DNA of 64,000 nt from Salipiger abyssi (lineage in GTDB: Bacteria; Pseudomonadota; Alphaproteobacteria; Rhodobacterales; Rhodobacteraceae), in assembly GCF_017311415.1 (NCBI RefSeq), contig NZ_JAEKIS010000007.1:212622-276621 (forward strand), in the 5' to 3' direction. Of this stretch, positions 19,441-28,070 are shown in pieces. The notes under the pieces are model-generated. The model was given only the letters and a program-made list of their open reading frames with translations, was not told the DNA's origin and made no database searches. Made by a program: the position numbers and the translations under genes. Position 1 is the stretch's first letter. The number at the start of each line of letters is the position of its first letter.

Positions 19441-21018
19441 ATGAAGGATCTCATCGGCAACGGGATTGGCGCCGCGGCGCTTGCGGCGGAGCTTGAGGGG
19501 CTGCTTTCCGAACTGCGCGCCTCGGTCATCGCTGAAGCGGAGGGCACGCTTTCCGGCTGGGCGCCGGCGCTGCACGACACCGCCTTCCGCGAGCGGGCCG
19601 AGAACCTCGCGCAATATCTCGCCCTGCGCAAACGCGACCTGACGGATGTGCAGGCGGCGCTCTCGGCGCTGGGGCTGTCCTCGCTGGGCCGGGCGGAGGC
19701 GCATGTGATCGCCACGCTCGACTCGGTGATCGCGACGCTTCAGGCGCTGGAGGGCGACGCGCCGGCAACCGACCGTGCGCTGCGGCCCGGCGCGGCGCTC
19801 ACGGCGCATGTGCTGCGCGACCGTGACCTGATCTTCGGCGCCGATCCCGCCGGCCCCGAGACTCGCATCATGATCACCCTGCCGAGCGAGGCGGCGGATG
19901 ACCCGGCGTTGGTCGCCTCGCTCATCGCCGCCGGCGCCACCTGCGTGCGGATCAACTGCGCCCATGACACACCCGAGGCCTGGGCGCGCATGGCGCAATA
20001 TGCCCGCGACGCCGCCGCGCAGCTGGGCCGGGATGTGAAAGTGGTGATGGATCTGGCCGGCCCCAAGGTGCGCACGCTGGATATCCGGATGCCCAAGGCC
20101 TTCCTCAAGCGCGAAAAGAAGAAGCGCCTGAAAAAGCTGGAAGAGGCGGGGATCGACCCGCGCGCCGCCGGTCCGAAGCTGATGAGAGGCGACCGCCTGC
20201 GCCTCGTCCGGGCGGTGACCGGGGCGGGCGATCTGCCGGAGGCCAGCCTCAGCCACCCCGAGCTGCTCGACCGTGCCGCTGTCGGCGCGCGGCTCTGGTT
20301 CGACGATGGCAAGCTCTCGGCGCGGGTGGTGGCGCGTGATGGCGACAGCGCGCTGCTGGAGGTCGAGACCGCCGCGGATACCGGCACGCGGCTGGCGCCC
20401 GAGAAGGGTGTGAACCTGCCGGGGATCGACATTGACATCCCGGCACTGGCCGAGGCCGATCAGGACGCGCTCGACACGGTGGTGACGCTGGCGGATGCCA
20501 TCGGCTTTTCCTTCGTTCAGACGCCGGAGGATATCCGCGCCCTGCACACGGCGCTCGATGCGCGGCTTCCCGAAGGTGCGGCCCGCCCGGCAGTGATCCT
20601 AAAGATCGAGACCGAGCGCGCGGTGCGCAACCTGCCGCGGCTGATCGTGCAGGCGGGCAGCGCCGGACCGGTGGCGGTGATGATCGCGCGCGGCGATCTG
20701 GCGGTGGAGATCGGGCTGATCCGGCTGGCCGAGATCCAGGAGGAAATCCTGTGGATCTGCGAGGCCGCCGGCGTGCCGGTGGTCTGGGCGACGCAGGTGC
20801 TCGAGGGGCTGGCCAAGCTCGGCAGCGCCAGCCGCGCCGAGGCCACCGACGCGGCGATGGCGCAGCGCGCCGAATGTGTCATGCTGAACAAGGGCCCGCA
20901 CGCGGCGGAGGCGGTGGGGTTTCTCAGCCGCATCCTTCGCCGCATGGACCGGCATTATTCCAAGAAATCCCCCCGGCTCGGGCCGCTGCGCGCCTGGCAT
21001 GGGCCGCAGGATCTGTAA
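19441..21018 (+). CDS. Pyruvate kinase-like protein, atypical
   Basis: A 525-residue protein homologous to pyruvate kinase but altered. A ~120-residue N-terminal extension precedes the barrel, which keeps MDLAGPKVRT, VILKIETERAVRNL, VMIARGDLAVEIG and VVWATQVLEGLAKLG. The usual SGETA substrate/phosphate motif is MLNKGPH, and the C-terminal allosteric domain is missing. A basic insert (KREKKKRLKKLEEAG, near residues 220-235) interrupts the B domain. Similar proteins exist in plants and cyanobacteria. Catalysis is uncertain. ATG 19441 (MKDLIGNG) is chosen over the one at 19402; neither has a strong ribosome site. A terminal glycolytic enzyme near edd is suggestive. Confidence 0.78.
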   Translation: MKDLIGNGIGAAALAAELEGLLSELRASVIAEAEGTLSGWAPALHDTAFRERAENLAQYLALRKRDLTDVQAALSALGLSSLGRAEAHVIATLDSVIATLQALEGDAPATDRALRPGAALTAHVLRDRDLIFGADPAGPETRIMITLPSEAADDPALVASLIAAGATCVRINCAHDTPEAWARMAQYARDAAAQLGRDVKVVMDLAGPKVRTLDIRMPKAFLKREKKKRLKKLEEAGIDPRAAGPKLMRGDRLRLVRAVTGAGDLPEASLSHPELLDRAAVGARLWFDDGKLSARVVARDGDSALLEVETAADTGTRLAPEKGVNLPGIDIDIPALAEADQDALDTVVTLADAIGFSFVQTPEDIRALHTALDARLPEGAARPAVILKIETERAVRNLPRLIVQAGSAGPVAVMIARGDLAVEIGLIRLAEIQEEILWICEAAGVPVVWATQVLEGLAKLGSASRAEATDAAMAQRAECVMLNKGPHAAEAVGFLSRILRRMDRHYSKKSPRLGPLRAWHGPQDL

Positions 21019-21126
21019 GGCCTGTGCCAGCTCTGCCGCCGTAGGGTTGCGGGGCGGCATGGGGGCTGGTAATCCCTTTGAGATAATCCGATATTTTTAA
21101 TCGGAAAGCGCAGAGGGCAGCTCCGC

Positions 21127-22203
21127 TTGAAGACACCACGGCTGGAAATCCGCGATCTTGTGCGCCGCTTCGAAGGGCGCAGCGTGGTCGATCACGTTTC
21201 GCTGACGATCCAGCCCGGCCATGTCACCTGCCTGCTGGGGCCGTCGGGCTGCGGCAAGTCGACGACGCTGCGGATGATCGCCGGCGTCGACATGCAGGAC
21301 GAGGGCACCATCCATGTGGACGGCAACCTGATCTGCGACACGGTGTTCCGCGTGCCGCCGGAGCGGCGCCGGATCGGGCTGATGTTCCAGGATTTCGCGC
21401 TCTTCCCGCATCTCTCGGTGGGCGAGAACGTGGCCTTTGGCCTCAAGGGTCCGAAGGCGGAGAAACGCGCCCGCGCGCTGGAGCTGCTCGAACGGGTGGG
21501 GCTCGCGCATTACATCGACGAATATCCGCACCAGCTGTCTGGCGGTGAGCAGCAGCGCGTGGCTTTGGCCCGGGCGCTCGCGCCGCGCCCCAAGATCATG
21601 CTGATGGACGAGCCGTTTTCCGGACTCGACAACCGGCTGCGCGACGGCATCCGCGACGAGACGCTGGCGCTTTTGAAAGAGGAAGGCGCCTCGGTGCTGC
21701 TGGTCACGCATGAGCCCGAAGAGGCGATGCGCATGGCCGACGAGATCGCGCTGATGCGCGATGGGCGCATCGTGCAGCGCGGCGCACCCTACAATATCTA
21801 CAACGCGCCCGCCGACAAGGCGGCTGTGGCGTTTTTCAGCGACATCAACGTGTTGCGCGGAAAAGTTCAAGGAGCGCTTACAGAGACTCCCTTTGGCCAG
21901 TTCCTGGCGCCGGGGGTGCCCGATGGCGATGAGGTGGAGATTGTCTTCCGTCCGCAGCATGTGGGCATCGACTTCGACCGCGCCGGGCGCGGCCCCAACC
22001 CCACCGCCATGGCAGGCACGCCGGCGCGCGGCGTGGTGGAGCGGGCGCGGTTCATGGGGTCGGAAAGCCTCGTGGAATATCGGATGGATTTCAACGGCGA
22101 GGTGCTGAAGGCGACGGTGCCCAATGTCTTCCTGCCGAAGCCCGGCACGCCGATGTGGCTGACGGTGCGGCGCGACCGGTGCTTTGTGTTCCCGGTGAAA
22201 TGA
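21127..22203 (+). CDS. ABC transporter ATP-binding protein (FbpC/PotA-like), orphan
   Basis: A 358-residue ATPase of the CUT/Fbp family. Walker A is GPSGCGKSTT (about residue 38), Q-loop MFQDFALFPHL, signature LSGGEQQRVALARALA, Walker B IMLMDEPFSGLD, H-loop LLVTHEPEEA. A C-terminal TOBE-like regulatory domain (about 240-350) ends the protein. This layout powers ferric iron, polyamine or sulfate importers. No permease or binding protein is adjacent, so the substrate is unknown. The start is TTG with GAGGG about 8 bases upstream. A weak promoter (TTGCGG-N17-TAATCC) may lie at about 21048-21076. Confidence 0.88.
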   Translation: MKTPRLEIRDLVRRFEGRSVVDHVSLTIQPGHVTCLLGPSGCGKSTTLRMIAGVDMQDEGTIHVDGNLICDTVFRVPPERRRIGLMFQDFALFPHLSVGENVAFGLKGPKAEKRARALELLERVGLAHYIDEYPHQLSGGEQQRVALARALAPRPKIMLMDEPFSGLDNRLRDGIRDETLALLKEEGASVLLVTHEPEEAMRMADEIALMRDGRIVQRGAPYNIYNAPADKAAVAFFSDINVLRGKVQGALTETPFGQFLAPGVPDGDEVEIVFRPQHVGIDFDRAGRGPNPTAMAGTPARGVVERARFMGSESLVEYRMDFNGEVLKATVPNVFLPKPGTPMWLTVRRDRCFVFPVK

Positions 22204-22342
22204 CGCCCCTGCCGACACGCTCAACCGCGCCCGTATCCGCTAAGTCGGTGGTGAAGCCAGGCCTTCCCGGTCCCCTCGGAACGGCCCGGCACCTGCCCGC
22301 GTTACCGCCCATACGCGGAAGCTACGGGAGAGAACGCGCGAG

Positions 22343-22948
22343 ATGTGGGACTGGATCGGAACGCAGGCACCGGCGCTGAACGCCGTTCTGAACGCGCTGA
22401 TGCTGGTGATCTGGCTGGCCTATCTTCAGCTTTTCTTTACCAGCTTCCGGCGCGCCAACCGCACGGTGGTGCATATCGGCATGGCGTCGGAAAACGGCGA
22501 GGATGCGCGCTGCCTCGTCACCAATATGGGCTCTGACGTCGCCTATATCCTTGCCGTGCTGATCGAGCTGGATTTCGGCGACGAGCGGCGTTCGGCCACC
22601 GTCACCGATCGGGTCGAAGACGACGATCCCGTGGGCGGCGATTTCCGCGACAAAACCAATCAGGGGCCGCTGCGCGGTGGCGAGGCCATCGACATCGGGT
22701 CGCTGCGCAGGATCGTGAAGCGGGCCGCCCATCAGATGGACGAAGATATGAGCCTCGACCGCTGCGAAGCGGTCGACATCACCGTGGTTGTGGCCGCGCA
22801 GCAGGCCCACAAGCTGTCAGGCGGCAGGAAGCGCTACGAGATTTCGCGCGAGGCCGGACGGATGCGCTTCCGCCCGTCTAGCGTGCTTACCGCGCAAGTC
22901 GGGTCGCGCCGGCAACAGCGAGAGTTGCTGCAACGGGTCAATGGCTGA
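22343..22948 (+). CDS. Conserved hypothetical, single-span membrane protein
   Basis: A 201-residue protein with one N-terminal transmembrane helix (about 14-34, LNALMLVIWLAYLQLFFTSF) followed by a basic anchor and a ~165-residue cytoplasmic region. The latter (VVHIGMASENGEDARCLVTN, ILAVLIELDFGDERR) is beta-rich with no known motif. It is convergent with the MoxR-type ATPase, with stops 6 bases apart. Function unknown. Confidence 0.65.
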   Translation: MWDWIGTQAPALNAVLNALMLVIWLAYLQLFFTSFRRANRTVVHIGMASENGEDARCLVTNMGSDVAYILAVLIELDFGDERRSATVTDRVEDDDPVGGDFRDKTNQGPLRGGEAIDIGSLRRIVKRAAHQMDEDMSLDRCEAVDITVVVAAQQAHKLSGGRKRYEISREAGRMRFRPSSVLTAQVGSRRQQRELLQRVNG

Positions 22949-22954
22949 GACGGC

Positions 22955-23797
22955 TCAGCGACCCTGACGCCGCGCCATGAAGGCCAGCCGTTCGAAAAGA
23001 TGCACATCCTGCTCGTTCTTCAGCAGTGCGCCGTGCAGACGCGGCAGGGCGCTGGCGCCGTCGCGCTTGAGATCCTCGGCATCGAGATCTTCGGCCAGCA
23101 GCAGTTTCAACCAGTCCAGCACCTCCGAGGTGGAGGGTTTCTTCTTCAGCCCGCTCTGCTCGCGCAGCTCGTAGAACTGGGTGAGCGCGGCGGTGAGCAG
23201 GCTCTGCTTGATGCCCGGGTGATGCACCTCGACAATGCGGCGCAGCGTCTCGTGATCGGGGAACTTGATGTAGTGGAAAAAGCACCGGCGCAGGAAGGCG
23301 TCGGGCAGCTCTTTCTCGTTGTTGGAGGTGATGATCACGATCGGGCGCACCCGCGCTTTCACCGTCTCACCGGTCTCGTAGACATGGAACTCCATCTTGT
23401 CGAGTTCCTGGAGCAGGTCGTTGGGGAACTCGATATCCGCCTTGTCGACCTCGTCGATCAGCAGCACGACCTTGTTCTCCGCCTCGAAGGCCTGCCAGAG
23501 CTTGCCCTTGCGGATATAGTTCGACACGTCATGCACGCGCTCGTCGCCGAGCTGGCTGTCGCGCAGCCGGCTCACCGCGTCGTATTCATAAAGCCCCTGC
23601 TGCGCCTTGGTGGTGGATTTGATGTTCCACTCGATCATCGGCAGGCCCAGCCCGGCGGCAACCTGGCGGGCCAGCTCGGTCTTGCCCGTGCCGGGCTCGC
23701 CCTTGACCAGAAGCGGCCGTTCCAGCGTGATCGCGGCGTTCACCGCCATGGTCAGATCGTCGGTGGCGACGTAATCGTCGGTGCCGTCAAAGCGCAT
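22955..23797 (-). CDS. MoxR-family AAA+ ATPase
   Basis: A 280-residue AAA+ ATPase. Walker A is VKGEPGTGKTELARQ (about residues 34-48), Walker B VVLLIDEVDKAD, sensor 1 VIITSNNEKELPD and an arginine-finger-type RRCFFHYIKFPD. MoxR ATPases act as chaperones that help assemble metalloenzymes or complexes, usually with a VWA-domain partner. None is found downstream here, where the convergent hypothetical gene begins at once. ATG 23797 is chosen because AAAGGAG lies 6 bases upstream; an open upstream extension is not conserved-looking. Its promoter is at 23826-23854. Confidence 0.87.
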   Translation of the reverse strand: MRFDGTDDYVATDDLTMAVNAAITLERPLLVKGEPGTGKTELARQVAAGLGLPMIEWNIKSTTKAQQGLYEYDAVSRLRDSQLGDERVHDVSNYIRKGKLWQAFEAENKVVLLIDEVDKADIEFPNDLLQELDKMEFHVYETGETVKARVRPIVIITSNNEKELPDAFLRRCFFHYIKFPDHETLRRIVEVHHPGIKQSLLTAALTQFYELREQSGLKKKPSTSEVLDWLKLLLAEDLDAEDLKRDGASALPRLHGALLKNEQDVHLFERLAFMARRQGR

Positions 23798-23825
23798 TGC
23801 GGGCTCCTTTGGGATTGCCTGAAAA

Positions 23826-23854
23826 GGGATAGTGACACATCCCGTGCAGTGCAA
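23826..23854 (-). promoter_or_regulatory. Promoter of MoxR-type ATPase gene
   Basis: On the minus strand: TTGCAC, a 17-base spacer, TATCCC, 29 bases before the start codon at 23797. The remainder of the 301-base gap 23798-24098 should hold the dksA promoter, but no convincing pair of hexamers was found there. Confidence 0.6.
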
Positions 23855-24098
23855 GCGGCGCCCCCTGCGACGGTGCGTGACGGGGTGCAAAGCGCCTTTG
23901 TTTCCTGCGCGGAAAGCCTCTGCCCGCGGTTTGGGCATTTGTCGCCCGTTGGCCGGGAAATCGCCCGAAAAACGTACGCTTGCCATCTGATTGTGTAGTG
24001 ACAACCTGCGGGGGTTCGGCTAAGTGCAGCCTCGCAAGGGGTGCTGCCGGGCGGCTGGGCAAACCAGGCCGCCGCGCGGCTTTTCAGAGGGAGCAGAA

Positions 24099-24521
24099 AT
24101 GAAGCCCGAAACCTTCCTTCCGGACGACTACCGTCCCGCCGAGGACGAGCCGTTCATGAACGAGCGCCAGCTCGAATATTTCCGCCGCAAGCTGATTGCC
24201 TGGAAAAACGACATTCTTGCAGAAAGCCGCGACACCATCGAGGCGCTGCAGGAAGCCACCCGCAATATTCCCGACGTCACCGACCGCGCCAGCGAAGAGA
24301 CCGACCGTGCCATCGAGCTGCGCACGCGCGATCGTCAGCGCAAGCTGGTCGCCAAGATCGACTCGGCGCTGCGCCGCATCGACGAGGGCGAATACGGCTA
24401 TTGCGAGGTCACCGGCGAGCCGATCTCGCTCAAGCGCCTCGACGCGCGCCCCATCGCGACCATGAGCCTCGAAGCGCAGGAGCGCCACGAACGCCGCGAA
24501 AAGGTGCATCGCGACGACTGA
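24099..24521 (+). CDS. dksA: DksA, RNA polymerase-binding ppGpp cofactor
   Basis: A 140-residue DksA that acts through the RNA polymerase secondary channel in the stringent response. The coiled coil (about 21-95) carries the tip motif D59-x-x-D62-x-A64 (DVTDRASEE) needed for activity. The C-terminal globular region has YGYCEVTGEPISLKRLDARP, where only the first of the four zinc-finger cysteines remains (C102); the other positions are Thr, Ser and Ala. Such reduced-cysteine DksA is known in Rhodobacter and other alphaproteobacteria. ATG follows GAGGGAGC. A strong terminator follows at 24574. Confidence 0.95.
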   Translation: MKPETFLPDDYRPAEDEPFMNERQLEYFRRKLIAWKNDILAESRDTIEALQEATRNIPDVTDRASEETDRAIELRTRDRQRKLVAKIDSALRRIDEGEYGYCEVTGEPISLKRLDARPIATMSLEAQERHERREKVHRDD

Positions 24522-24573
24522 TGCCGGCGCGGGGGCCGCGCAGGGCGCGGTTTTCGGGAGAGAGATCACGATC

Positions 24574-24607
24574 AAAGCGCCGGGGCGACCGCTCCGGCGC
24601 TTTGCGT
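24574..24607 (+). terminator. dksA terminator
   Basis: AAAGCGCCGG...CCGGCGCTTT forms a 10-bp perfect stem, extended to 13 bp with one G-T pair around a GACC loop. It begins 53 bases after the dksA stop and ends in TTTGCGTT. It separates dksA from the monooxygenase gene. Confidence 0.8.
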
Positions 24608-24643
24608 TCCCGGGAAAGCCCGGGCGAGAAGAAGGCAGGTTTC

Positions 24644-25819
24644 ATGGCGCTCACGGGCAGGAAAATCATCGTCGCGGGCGGCGGCATCGGCGGGCTTGCG
24701 GCGGCGCTGGCGCTGCGGCGCCACGGCGCCGAGGTGCGGGTGCTGGAACAGGCGGGCGAGATCAACGAGGTCGGTGCCGGCATCCAGGTCAGCCCCAACG
24801 GGCTGCGGGTGATCGAGGCGCTGGGGCTGGGGGCGGCGCTGCGCGCGCGCTCCTGCCGGGGCCGGGCGGTGGTGCTGCGCGATCACCGCGAGGGCGAGGC
24901 GGTGCTGCGGCTCGATCTCGGGCGGCTGCCGGGCGGGCAGGAATATTACTTCGTGCATCGCGCCGATCTGGTGGATCTCCTCGCTTGCGCCGCGCGCGCG
25001 GCGGGGGTCGAGATCCGGCTGCTGCAAAAGGTGCGGGACATCACGTCCGGCGACCGGCCCGCGCTGGAGCTCTGCAATGGCGACCGGGTGGGCGGCGATC
25101 TGGTGGTGGGGGCCGACGGGCTGCATTCGGTGATCCGCGCGGCGCTGAACGGCGTGCTGACGCCGTCCTTCACCGGGCAGGTGGCCTGGCGCGCGGTGGT
25201 GCCGAACATCTTTGGTCATCCGCCCGAGGTGCATGTGCATATGGGGCCGGGCCGGCATCTGGTGAGCTACCCGCTGCGCGACGGCTCCAGCGTCAACCTC
25301 GTCGCCGCCGAGGAGCGCAAAGGCTGGGTTGAGGAAAGCTGGTCGCATGAGGATGCGCCGGAGAACCTGCGCGCGGCCTTTGCCGGCTTTGGCGGTGCGG
25401 TACCGGCGATGCTGGGCGCGGTGGACCGGGTCGGGCTCTGGGGGCTCTTCCGCCATCCGGTGGCGCGGCATTGGCATGCGCCGGGCGTGGCGATCCTGGG
25501 CGACGCGGCACATCCGACGCTGCCCTTCATGGCGCAGGGGGCGAATATGGCGCTTGAGGATGCCTGGTCGCTGGCGACCTGCCTGGCCTCCGACGCCGAT
25601 CAGGCGGCGGCGCTGACGCGGTATCAGAGCCGGCGGCGCGACCGCTGCGCGCGGATCGTGGCCGCGGCCACCTCCAATGCCTGGAAATACCACCTGCGCA
25701 ACCCGCTCATCCGCGGCGCGGCGCATCTGGGGCTGGGTCTGGCCGGGCGCCTGGCGCCCGAGCGCATGTTGCGGCAGTTCGACTGGATCTACGGTCACGA
25801 CGTGACCTCGATCGCCTGA
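24644..25819 (+). CDS. FAD-dependent aromatic monooxygenase (salicylate hydroxylase-like)
   Basis: A 391-residue single-component flavoprotein hydroxylase. FAD contacts are the N-terminal Rossmann motif IIVAGGGIGGLAAALAL, the VGADGLHSVIR motif that also touches NAD(P)H, and GDAAHPTLPFMAQGANMALE. Layout and length match salicylate 1-hydroxylase and 3-hydroxybenzoate 6-hydroxylase. The substrate is probably a phenolic or similar ring, but no ring-cleavage genes lie nearby, so this is inference. ATG 24644 is chosen as the first Met before the FAD motif; its ribosome site (GAAGGCAGG) is modest. Confidence 0.85.
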   Translation: MALTGRKIIVAGGGIGGLAAALALRRHGAEVRVLEQAGEINEVGAGIQVSPNGLRVIEALGLGAALRARSCRGRAVVLRDHREGEAVLRLDLGRLPGGQEYYFVHRADLVDLLACAARAAGVEIRLLQKVRDITSGDRPALELCNGDRVGGDLVVGADGLHSVIRAALNGVLTPSFTGQVAWRAVVPNIFGHPPEVHVHMGPGRHLVSYPLRDGSSVNLVAAEERKGWVEESWSHEDAPENLRAAFAGFGGAVPAMLGAVDRVGLWGLFRHPVARHWHAPGVAILGDAAHPTLPFMAQGANMALEDAWSLATCLASDADQAAALTRYQSRRRDRCARIVAAATSNAWKYHLRNPLIRGAAHLGLGLAGRLAPERMLRQFDWIYGHDVTSIA

Positions 25820-25826
25820 ACGGCAG

Positions 25827-26282
25827 CTACTGCTCCGAGCCGTAAAGCGGCACGGTGGAGATCGCGAGCTTGGCAGACCCGTCGGCCAGCTCGCGCGCAT
25901 GCACCAGATAGATCAGCGTCTGGTTTTCCTCGTCGAAGATCCGCTTCACCCGCAGGCTCTTCAGGATGATCGAGCGCGAGGCGCGGAACACGTCCTCGCC
26001 TTCCTGGCTGCGGTCGATATCGCCGATCTCGATGGGGCCGGTCTGGCGGCAGGCGATGGAGGCGTTGGACGGATCCTCGAACCAGTTGCCCTTGCTCAGC
26101 CGGTCAATGAGTCCCCGGTCGAAATAGGCCACATGGCAGGTCACGCCCTTCACCTCCGGATCGGCGATGGCCTCGATGACGATATCGTTGCCGGTCCAGT
26201 CGACACCGACCTCGCCGACCTGCTCGGCGCTGGCGAAGAGAGGGCTCAGGCAGAGCAGGGCGGCGAGGCGGAAAGGTTTCAT
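25827..26282 (-). CDS. creA: CreA family periplasmic protein
   Basis: A 151-residue secreted protein. Residues 1-20 are a Sec signal peptide ending ASA-EQ. The mature part fits the CreA family: VGEVGVDWTGNDIVIEA, DPEVKGVTCHVAYFDRGL, and the conserved Cys pair in VTCHV and SIACRQTGPI. Function of CreA is unknown; in E. coli it lies upstream of the CreBC two-component system, which is absent here. The ribosome site AAGGA is 8 bases upstream. It is followed on the same strand by nothing and converges with the monooxygenase gene, with an 8-base gap. Confidence 0.9.
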   Translation of the reverse strand: MKPFRLAALLCLSPLFASAEQVGEVGVDWTGNDIVIEAIADPEVKGVTCHVAYFDRGLIDRLSKGNWFEDPSNASIACRQTGPIEIGDIDRSQEGEDVFRASRSIILKSLRVKRIFDEENQTLIYLVHARELADGSAKLAISTVPLYGSEQ

Positions 26283-26302
26283 CGGGCGATTCCTTGCGTA
26301 GA

Positions 26303-26773
26303 TCAGAAGACGACGCGACCATGATCGCCCAGATTGGGCATGTCACCCGTCATGTTCGCCTTGGCGATCTCGCGCAGGAAGCTGATGCCGCCGTCGCCTT
26401 TCCAGACTTCGGCCTCATGCGGGGTGAATTTCACCAGCTGCACCGCGTCGTCCTCGCGCCCGTCCTTGAACCAGGCGGCAGAGGCAGAGTTCCACAGCTC
26501 GCCGAGCTTTTCGGAATCGCGCTCCTCGGTCAGCTTGCCGAAAACATTGGCGTATAGATGCGCTTTCGAATCGGCGATGTGGAACGATGCCTCGCCTCCG
26601 CTCTTGGCGGCGCGGTCGGCAGCTGTCCCTTTGGAGGCGATGAACCAGATCGTCGCATCTTCCTTGTCGGCATAGGGCGCCATCGGCACCGGGCGCTCGC
26701 CATCTGCGGCCAGAAGCCCGGCGCGCACATCCTTCAGTTGGCTCCAGAAATCGGATTTCAGATCCTTGGGCAT
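26303..26773 (-). CDS. Pyridoxamine 5'-phosphate oxidase-fold, general stress protein-like
   Basis: A 156-residue protein of the flavin-binding split-barrel superfamily, closest to the 'general stress protein 26' group. Typical features are FWSQLKDVRAGLLAADGERP, ATIWFIASKGTAADRA, ASFHIADSKAHLYANVFG and the late VWKGDGGISFLREIA. Members bind FMN or F420 or have lost the cofactor; the PNP-oxidase reaction itself is not implied. AGGAGG lies 5 bases before ATG. It is divergent from ivd, and the 133-base gap carries the ivd promoter and operator. Confidence 0.8.
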   Translation of the reverse strand: MPKDLKSDFWSQLKDVRAGLLAADGERPVPMAPYADKEDATIWFIASKGTAADRAAKSGGEASFHIADSKAHLYANVFGKLTEERDSEKLGELWNSASAAWFKDGREDDAVQLVKFTPHEAEVWKGDGGISFLREIAKANMTGDMPNLGDHGRVVF

Positions 26774-26839
26774 AATGTCCTCCTGTTCGTTGCTTTGTCA
26801 GCTCCTCAACGCGTCCCGCCCCGTGGCTGTTCCTTTCGC

Positions 26840-26869
26840 TTGACGCGCGGCGGCTCGGGCGCTTAGATA
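26840..26869 (+). promoter_or_regulatory. ivd (liu cluster) promoter
   Basis: TTGACG at 26840-26845 is followed after 18 bases by TAGATA (26864-26869), 38 bases before the ivd ATG. A 14-bp palindrome (26870-26883) covers the expected start site. Confidence 0.6.
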
Positions 26870-26883
26870 TGAACAAGCGTTCA
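26870..26883. promoter_or_regulatory. TetR-type operator at the ivd start site
   Basis: TGAACAAGCGTTCA has 5-bp arms TGAAC/GTTCA around AAGC, and sits immediately downstream of the -10 box. Dyads of this form are typical of TetR-family repressors that sense acyl-CoA. A bound repressor would block the leucine-degradation operon. The regulator gene is not in the window. Confidence 0.6.
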
Positions 26884-26906
26884 ATAATCGTCGGAGGAGG
26901 GCGGAC

Positions 26907-28070
26907 ATGTTCAACGCGGTCATGACATACGACCTGGGAGAGGATGTGAACGCGCTGCGCGAAATGGTGCATCGCTGGGCGCAGGAGCGTGTGAAGCCGA
27001 TGGCGGCGGAGGTCGACAGCTCCAACGCCTTTCCCAACGATCTGTGGCGCGAGATGGGCGAGCTGGGCCTGCTGGGCATCACGGTGCCCGAGGAATATGG
27101 CGGCGCCGGCATGGGCTATCTCGCCCATGCCATCGCGGTGGAGGAGATCGCCCGCGCCTCGGCCAGCGTGTCGCTGAGCTATGGCGCGCATTCCAACCTC
27201 TGCGTCAATCAGATCAAGCTCAACGGCACCGATGAACAGCGGCGGAAATACCTGCCCGGGCTGATCTCGGGCGAGCATGTGGGCGCGCTGGCAATGTCGG
27301 AGCCGGGCGCCGGCTCGGATGTGGTGAGCATGAAGCTGCGGGCGGAGAAGAAAAACGACCGCTACGTGCTCAACGGCAACAAATACTGGATCACCAACGG
27401 CCCCGATGCCGATACGCTGGTGGTTTATGCCAAGACCGACCCGGAGGCTGGCAGCAAGGGCATCACCGCTTTCCTCATCGAAAAGACCATGACCGGTTTC
27501 TCGACCAGCCCGCATTTCGACAAGCTCGGCATGCGCGGCTCGAACACCGCCGAGCTGATCTTTGACGATGTGGAGGTGCCCTTCGAGAACGTGCTGGGCG
27601 AAGAGGGCAAGGGCGTGCGGGTGCTGATGTCCGGGCTCGATTACGAGCGCGTCGTGCTGGCGGGGATCGGCACCGGCATCATGGCCGCCTGTCTCGACGA
27701 GGTCATGCCCTATATGGCCGAGCGCAAGCAGTTCGGCCAGCCCATCGGGAACTTCCAGCTCATGCAGGGCAAGATCGCCGATATGTATACGGCGATGAAC
27801 TCGGCGCGGGCCTATGTCTACGAGGTGGCCAAGGCCTGCGACCGGGGCGATGTGACCCGCCAGGACGCGGCGGCCTGCTGTCTCTACGCCTCGGAACAGG
27901 CGATGGTGCAGGCGCATCAGGCGGTGCAGGCGATGGGCGGCGCGGGCTTCCTTGCCGATGCGCCGGTGGCGCGGCTCTTCCGCGATGCCAAGTTGATGGA
28001 GATCGGCGCGGGCACGTCGGAGATCCGGCGCATGCTCGTGGGCCGCGAACTGATGTCGGCGATGAGCTGA
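26907..28070 (+). CDS. ivd: Isovaleryl-CoA dehydrogenase
   Basis: A 387-residue acyl-CoA dehydrogenase that oxidises isovaleryl-CoA to 3-methylcrotonyl-CoA, passing electrons to ETF. FAD/substrate motifs [14 protein letters not shown] and [17 protein letters not shown] are present. The catalytic Glu is in [11 protein letters not shown], the position specific to isovaleryl- and long-chain enzymes. The C-terminal [16 protein letters not shown] binds FAD. Function is supported by the following genes for 3-methylcrotonyl-CoA carboxylase, HMG-CoA lyase and methylglutaconyl-CoA hydratase. The ribosome site is GGAGGAGGGCGG. Confidence 0.96.
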   Translation: MFNAVMTYDLGEDVNALREMVHRWAQERVKPMAAEVDSSNAFPNDLWREMGELGLLGITVPEEYGGAGMGYLAHAIAVEEIARASASVSLSYGAHSNLCVNQIKLNGTDEQRRKYLPGLISGEHVGALAMSEPGAGSDVVSMKLRAEKKNDRYVLNGNKYWITNGPDADTLVVYAKTDPEAGSKGITAFLIEKTMTGFSTSPHFDKLGMRGSNTAELIFDDVEVPFENVLGEEGKGVRVLMSGLDYERVVLAGIGTGIMAACLDEVMPYMAERKQFGQPIGNFQLMQGKIADMYTAMNSARAYVYEVAKACDRGDVTRQDAAACCLYASEQAMVQAHQAVQAMGGAGFLADAPVARLFRDAKLMEIGAGTSEIRRMLVGRELMSAMS

